From: Planctomycetota bacterium
Lineage (GTDB): Bacteria > Planctomycetota > UBA8742 > UBA2392
Reading direction: 5' to 3'
Assembly: GCA_025993795.1 (NCBI GenBank)
Contig: JAMQHL010000017.1
Coordinates: forward strand, 1 to 64,000
Length of the DNA: 64,000 nt
Position 1 is the first letter of the stretch. Every line of letters starts with the position of its first letter. Positions 60,171 to 64,000 of the stretch are shown one piece after another. The notes under the pieces were generated by a model. It searched no databases, had not been told where the DNA came from, and worked only from the letters and a program-made list of their open reading frames with translations. Both the position numbers and the translations under genes were made by a program.

Positions 60171-62099
60171 ATGCCCTCAGACCTGTATCCGTACCAACAA
60201 GAGGCCGTCACCGCGCTGACGCGGTCCCATGCCCGGCATCAGCGGGTCTTGCTCTCTTTGCCGACCGGCACTGGAAAGACCTTCACGGCCGCTCGCTACA
60301 TCAAGCAAGCCTGCCTGGACATTGGAAAAGTTGCGCTCTGGGTCGCACACTCCAGAGAACTTCTGGACCAAGCATACGAGACGTTCACGCGGGACATTGG
60401 TCTGCCCGAAGGCTGTGTCGCACGGGTCTACGGCAAGCACCGAGAGGACGACAAGGAACCAGATGCCAAGGTGTGGTTGTTGAACAATCGCATCTACGGT
60501 TTGCCCCCGGGAGTGGGTTTCATTGTGATCGACGAGGCACATCACGCCGATGGAAAAACGTACAAAGAGATTCTGTCCGACTACCATTGCCACAGGCCGG
60601 ACGGCCCCAAGGTCCTCGGCCTTACCGCAACGCCATACAGGTTGCACGAGGGCGAAGTTACGCCGCTGGAGCAGTTCGCTTTCTCCAAGCCCAAAGTACC
60701 GATCTTCGAGTCCACGGCCTATCGCAGATCGTTCTGCGAACTTGCGGCCCAAGGCTATCTTGCACCGTTCCGACACATCAAGTTCGAGACCAAGCTCAGC
60801 TATAAAATGAAGGTACAGAACGGTGAGTTTAGCAGTGAGAGCTTGAAGCAACTCGACAACGCAAAGCGTAACCGAATGATCGCCGACTACTGGCGAAGCC
60901 GTCGCAACGAGTTCGGCAAGACACTGATTTTCGTCGGCACGAAGGAACATGCCAAGAGGCTCGCAAGTCAGTTCGGAGATGACGGCAATTACGTCGTGTC
61001 AGGTTCCGAAGACCGCGAGCAGGTGATCGCAGACTTCCGGGCAGGGAAGTTCCCGGTCCTGGTCAACGTCGCAATCTTCAAGGAAGGCGTCGATGTCCGT
61101 GACATCCAGACGGTCATGCTGGCGCGGCCCACCGCCAGCCCCGGCTTGTTCACGCAGATGGTAGGGCGCGGTTCACGCATCGCGCCGGGCAAGCGGTTCT
61201 TTTACCTCGTGGATGTGCATGACCAGCTTGGCAAATACGAAGACTACTTGGCGGGCATCTATGACCTCGCAGATCGCGGCGACACCGGCCTGATCGAATC
61301 CGTTCAGCACAAGGCCAAGGCCCGAGAGGCGCTCGGCGACCTCGATACCGGCACCCTCGCAGACGACGCCGGGACGTTGCTCGACATCCTGATCGCGCCG
61401 AACACCGAAATTCTCACGCGGTTCGGTGGATGGGTCGCCTTCGCAACCGCCGATGGCGAGCCCGTGCCCGTTGGTACTTTGCTTGAACGCGAGGAGTTTG
61501 CCGACCTGGCGAAGATCGCCGGAAAGGCGCAAGAGCTTCACCCCAAACATGCCGCCACGGTCGCCGGAAAGTCCGGCATGTCATTGCGAGTTGGCAAGTG
61601 TGTTCAGGCCCTCAAAGACGGCTTGATCGGCACACTGCATAAGCTTGACGAGGACGCTGCTGCGGAACTGGACCGCCTCAAAGAAGCTGGGGCTGGCTCC
61701 TTTGGCATCACCGCCGCTGACGACATCAAGGCGCTGAAAGCATTCACGGACGAGATTCAAAAGCGCGGCCAGAAGCTGGGTGTCGCAGCCACGACGCTTG
61801 GTCGCATCGAGAACGAGTACATCCAGAACAGGGCGGTCTTCGCCTGTGTGGCCTGGCTTCAAGGTGAAGCGGAACCCTATGCACGTCTCATTGGCAAGCC
61901 CGCCTTTGAGGTCATCGTCAAAGCCGTCGCGCTCAATGCCGATGACAAGCTCAAGTTCAGCGACGCCCCGCGCATTCTGGCGGACATTGAGGCCGCCGAT
62001 CCTGAACTCAAAGCGCACTCAAAGGCGTTGCTCGATGGCGTCGGCGGAAGCAAGACCCCCGCTCACTTCCTCACGCTGTGCCCCGGCGTGACCGCCTGA
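60171..62099 (+). CDS. DEAD/DEAH-box SF2 helicase of the defence island
   Basis: 642 aa from ATG 60171. Helicase core: YPYQQEAVTAL (Q-like motif), LPTGTGKTFTAARY (Walker A, 30-38), VIDEAHH (about 118-124), GLTATPYRLHEGE, then TLIFVGTKEHAKRLA and QMVGRGSRIAPGK (motif VI, about 328). It most resembles the SSL2/type III restriction helicase group. The C-terminal 270 residues are helical with no nuclease motif (EVIVKAVALNADDKLKF). It is divergent from the PLD gene; 108 nt between them must hold both promoters. Likely supplies the translocase for the PLD nuclease. Confidence 0.85.
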   Translation: MPSDLYPYQQEAVTALTRSHARHQRVLLSLPTGTGKTFTAARYIKQACLDIGKVALWVAHSRELLDQAYETFTRDIGLPEGCVARVYGKHREDDKEPDAKVWLLNNRIYGLPPGVGFIVIDEAHHADGKTYKEILSDYHCHRPDGPKVLGLTATPYRLHEGEVTPLEQFAFSKPKVPIFESTAYRRSFCELAAQGYLAPFRHIKFETKLSYKMKVQNGEFSSESLKQLDNAKRNRMIADYWRSRRNEFGKTLIFVGTKEHAKRLASQFGDDGNYVVSGSEDREQVIADFRAGKFPVLVNVAIFKEGVDVRDIQTVMLARPTASPGLFTQMVGRGSRIAPGKRFFYLVDVHDQLGKYEDYLAGIYDLADRGDTGLIESVQHKAKAREALGDLDTGTLADDAGTLLDILIAPNTEILTRFGGWVAFATADGEPVPVGTLLEREEFADLAKIAGKAQELHPKHAATVAGKSGMSLRVGKCVQALKDGLIGTLHKLDEDAAAELDRLKEAGAGSFGITAADDIKALKAFTDEIQKRGQKLGVAATTLGRIENEYIQNRAVFACVAWLQGEAEPYARLIGKPAFEVIVKAVALNADDKLKFSDAPRILADIEAADPELKAHSKALLDGVGGSKTPAHFLTLCPGVTA

Positions 62100-62416
62100 T
62101 CCGCTCTTGTCGCATCCTGCCAAAGGCCGCATTTTACGCCCTTTGCGTGTGCTTCTAGGCCGGTCGTCTCTGGCTTGGTAAAACGCTTTCGCAGCACACC
62201 CATTTTCTGCCGGGCCGGTACTCACCGTTTCTGTCGCACGGCTGTGTATGCTGTTCGGTCTCTTGGCGTTGCGGGCGTCTCTGGGGCTGGTATGGGGCGA
62301 CAGGCAAGGGCAAACAGGCGGCCAGTGCTGGCCAGCGTTCGGCGTTTGGGGCCAGCAAGGCAGCGTTACGCCGCGTAGAGCCTACGCAGGCAAGCCTCCC
62401 TAAAGAACTGACTAGC
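62100..62416. other. Gap that may hold the N-terminal part of a decayed gene
   Basis: 317 nt after the helicase. The frame of the next fragment is open from 62159 (after TAG 62156) without a good start, so part of this gap may be degenerate coding DNA continuing into 62417. No promoter or other feature is recognisable. Confidence 0.4.
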
Positions 62417-62644
62417 TTGGATAACCTTGGTCTCCTGGCAAGTAGGTTGGGCGGCGGCAAGAGCAAGATCCCCACGTCAATGCTCGACACCGGCTACGAC
62501 GGTCGCCGCCTGTACTCAAGGCAAGTGTTCTCCCCAGTGGCAGGCAAGGAAGAAGGCTGGGCCAAGCTCGCCAAGAGTTTGAAAGCCCTAAGAGTCATCG
62601 ACGACCGAGGGATCGAATCCCTGCGTGTTATGGAGGTGGTGTAA
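62417..62644 (+). pseudogene. Possible C-terminal remnant of a type III-like DNA methyltransferase
   Basis: A 75-residue frame from TTG 62417, open upstream to 62159 without a start. The segment TSMLDTGYDGRRLYSRQVFSPVAG followed by WAKLAKSLKALRVIDDRGIESL recalls the end of type III Mod / adenine methyltransferase subunits, where VIDTDYDGE..., a Lys-rich LKKALKA and IDEEAW occur in that order. This is recollection of a pattern, not a search. No methyltransferase catalytic motif (DPPY) is present, so if correct the gene is truncated. Confidence 0.4.
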
Positions 62645-62799
62645 CCATGCCAAGACTAACACTGTTCCGCGTCCAAGCTTACCCTTTGGAGCCTAGCGGG
62701 CTGTGCCGTTTGCGGAAATGGTTGCGTGGGTAACTGATTAATCGGGTGGGGTAATTCCTTCCTCCCTTTGCGGCCGCTGGCCGTGGAAAGGGAGAAGTC

Positions 62800-62955
62800 A
62801 TGAGTGGAGTATCGAAAGGGACTGAGGGAGGCGATCAACTCGACGGTCGTCGGCTGAAGGGCAAGGCGGCAGATGTCGAACGGCAGGAAGAGCTTCGGCA
62901 TGACGAGGCCCGGTACGATTCTGACGAAGACGGACGAGTGGGCATGGATAGTTGA
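62800..62955 (+). CDS. Possible 51-aa acidic protein
   Basis: ATG 62800 has a strong AAAGGGAG ribosome site. The frame gives 51 residues rich in Asp, Glu, Gly and Arg and ends at TGA 62953. It is overlapped in another frame by the next gene (start 62873). Either two coupled small proteins or a frameshift joining them. No family recognised. Confidence 0.4.
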   Translation: MSGVSKGTEGGDQLDGRRLKGKAADVERQEELRHDEARYDSDEDGRVGMDS

Positions 62956-63451
62956 GCTGTCCGCGTTGCTGGAACGACTGCTCACATACGGCGGTACGCT
63001 TGGCGAAGAGGACCTTCAACGGCTGCGAGAACTACAAGCCCGCCTCGAAGCGCTTGAGGGCGAGAATCTGGACGATCGCAGCGGGTACTACGTGAGTCAG
63101 GCCTTGTGGTGGATTCAAACTGTGATCATTGACGTGGAAAAGTCAATGGACGGGTCGGGCGACCGTTCTGACGGCCCGCCACCGTCTCGAAGGCCGAGTC
63201 AGACATCCGCGGTGGGCGGAGGCGCGAGCGACGAAGAGCGCACCACGTTCGAAAACGAGCAACGCGGAATCTCGGGCCAAGACTCATCGTCGAACGGCAG
63301 TTCATCGTCAAAGCCGACGCTGCGACCAGGCAGAGACAGTCTCGGCGTGGCCATCATCAAGACTTTGACCGGCTATGACGTCTTGTGTAAAGGGCGGTTG
63401 AAAAGTGCAGCAGGTGGCGGGCGAAAAGTGCAGCACCCCTTGCCTGTGTAA
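62873..63451 (+). CDS. Possible 192-aa protein, helical N-terminal half and disordered C-terminus
   Basis: ATG 62873, no strong ribosome site of its own. Residues 20-90 are predicted helical (DEWAWIVELSALLERLLTYGG, EEDLQRLRELQARLEALEGE, YYVSQALWWIQTVIIDVEKSM), the rest is Ser/Gly/Pro-rich and looks disordered. The coding-like first half supports a real gene, but the family is unknown. It may be a phage-derived or island-specific protein. Confidence 0.45.
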   Translation: MSNGRKSFGMTRPGTILTKTDEWAWIVELSALLERLLTYGGTLGEEDLQRLRELQARLEALEGENLDDRSGYYVSQALWWIQTVIIDVEKSMDGSGDRSDGPPPSRRPSQTSAVGGGASDEERTTFENEQRGISGQDSSSNGSSSSKPTLRPGRDSLGVAIIKTLTGYDVLCKGRLKSAAGGGRKVQHPLPV

Positions 63452-63543
63452 TCCTCTCGCCGACCACTGAGCGGGGTTATTCGATTGTTCAGGCCTAAAG
63501 ATATTGTTATCACTACCCATGCACGGCACAGGAGAGGAAATCT

Positions 63544-64000
63544 ATGCGCTCAGCCACTCGGTGCGTGGTATGCGCCATCGTTCTGTGTTCACTGACGGCC
63601 GGAATCACGGGCGAAGAGCTGGATCTGCCCAGGGGCCAGAAGCTTCAGCGCGCCGCACAGCGCTGGGAGCTGTTGTGGGACGTTGCTCCTACGACCTATC
63701 TTCATTACACAGCCGCCGAGCAAAGGCGCATCGACCCACGGCAGCCGCTGCCGGATGGCGCCAAGCCGATCGATCCCGCGCTCGGGTATGTTCATTTTCT
63801 GGGGTACGAGTTCAACCAGATCGGCGAAATCCAGCGCCTGGCGGCCCCCCTTGTGATGGAAGAGCACCTGTTTCAGCCGGCGATGGCCATGTCCGGCGAC
63901 AAGCAGAAACCGGGCGGAGTCTGGACGCGCGAATGGCTGTTCGACAACGTTGTCGGCAACCCCAAGATCACGCTTTCAAGCAGCTACCTGGTGAAGGAAG
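63544..64000 (+). CDS. Secreted protein, 3' truncated by the window edge
   Basis: ATG 63544 with AGGAGAGG ahead. The frame stays open to the end (152 codons seen). Signal peptide residues 1-21 (CAIVLCSLTAGITG). The mature part begins EELDLPRGQKLQRAAQRWELLWDV and continues with mixed composition; no family is recognised from this fragment. A possible promoter is TTGTTC (63485-63490) - 17 nt - TATCAC (63508-63513). It lies outside the repeat-rich island and probably belongs to the normal chromosome. Confidence 0.7.
   Translation, partial: MRSATRCVVCAIVLCSLTAGITGEELDLPRGQKLQRAAQRWELLWDVAPTTYLHYTAAEQRRIDPRQPLPDGAKPIDPALGYVHFLGYEFNQIGEIQRLAAPLVMEEHLFQPAMAMSGDKQKPGGVWTREWLFDNVVGNPKITLSSSYLVKE

Noticed and set aside
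62608..62622. tRNA T-arm-like sequence AGGGATCGAATCCCT that could mark an att site
   Set aside because: Only a single short hairpin matches; no acceptor, D or anticodon arm can be drawn around it, and the bases fit the coding frame of the methyltransferase-like remnant.

Overview
The window is GC-rich, densely coded chromosomal DNA from a Gram-negative-type bacterium. Outer-envelope genes include the Kdo transferase waaA, porin-like beta-barrels ending in Phe, and several lipoproteins. Together with PA14, FHA and TPR proteins, a putative metallopeptidase, a bacterial XPB helicase with a Helicase_C_3 partner, and ferredoxin-dependent 2-oxoglutarate oxidation, this suggests a Planctomycetota or related PVC-type genome. 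That placement is an inference from gene content; no rRNA or other phylogenetic marker lies here, and I found no tRNA, rRNA, CRISPR array or intact transposase.

Layout. 1-6.1 kb: secreted serine protease, a secreted HMA-like protein whose frame holds two UGA codons, a DUF6941 protein, and korA-korB. 6.1-11.8 kb: TPR protein, large lipoprotein, zinc-ribbon/HEAT protein, metallopeptidase, membrane protein. 12-18.7 kb: HNH endonuclease, DUF3810 protein overlapping mnmA, a glutaredoxin/thioredoxin-reductase-like protein without redox cysteines, ribBA. 18.7-26.6 kb: amidohydrolase, serS, nadB, waaA, a degenerate zincin lipoprotein. 26.7-37.7 kb: FHA protein, aspS, CruF-like carotenoid protein, two esterase-like paralogues (one with its active site lost), a CocE-type hydrolase. 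37.7-48.2 kb: PA14 protein, dynamin-like GTPase, porin, frr and pyrH, citrate synthase, dxr. 48.2-53.3 kb: a minus-strand operon XPB - 65-aa protein - Helicase_C_3 protein - TPR lipoprotein, each junction a 4-nt overlap. 53.9-58.4 kb: outer-membrane protein, histidine kinase, sigma-54 regulator and a coiled-coil protein. 58.4-63.5 kb: an accessory island with an XRE regulator, a PLD nuclease fused to a PUA/EVE-like domain, an SF2 helicase and what looks like a methyltransferase remnant. A secreted protein starts at 63544 and runs off the end.

How it fits together: citrate synthase and KorAB supply the oxidative TCA entry with ferredoxin as electron acceptor; serS, aspS, mnmA and frr serve translation; nadB, ribBA, pyrH and dxr make NAD, flavin, UMP and isoprenoids, and CruF uses isoprenoids. 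Many other genes encode exported proteins.

Most notable: (1) the double-UGA HMA protein at 1649-2095; (2) palindromic elements inserted in frame in aspS and waaA, with a sister copy of the aspS element abutting ribBA; (3) a hairpin-rich 0.5-kb intergenic region at 53.3-53.9 kb; (4) redox- or active-site-stripped paralogues; (5) the XPB operon with its small unknown protein; and (6) the PLD-EVE/helicase pair as a candidate defence system.
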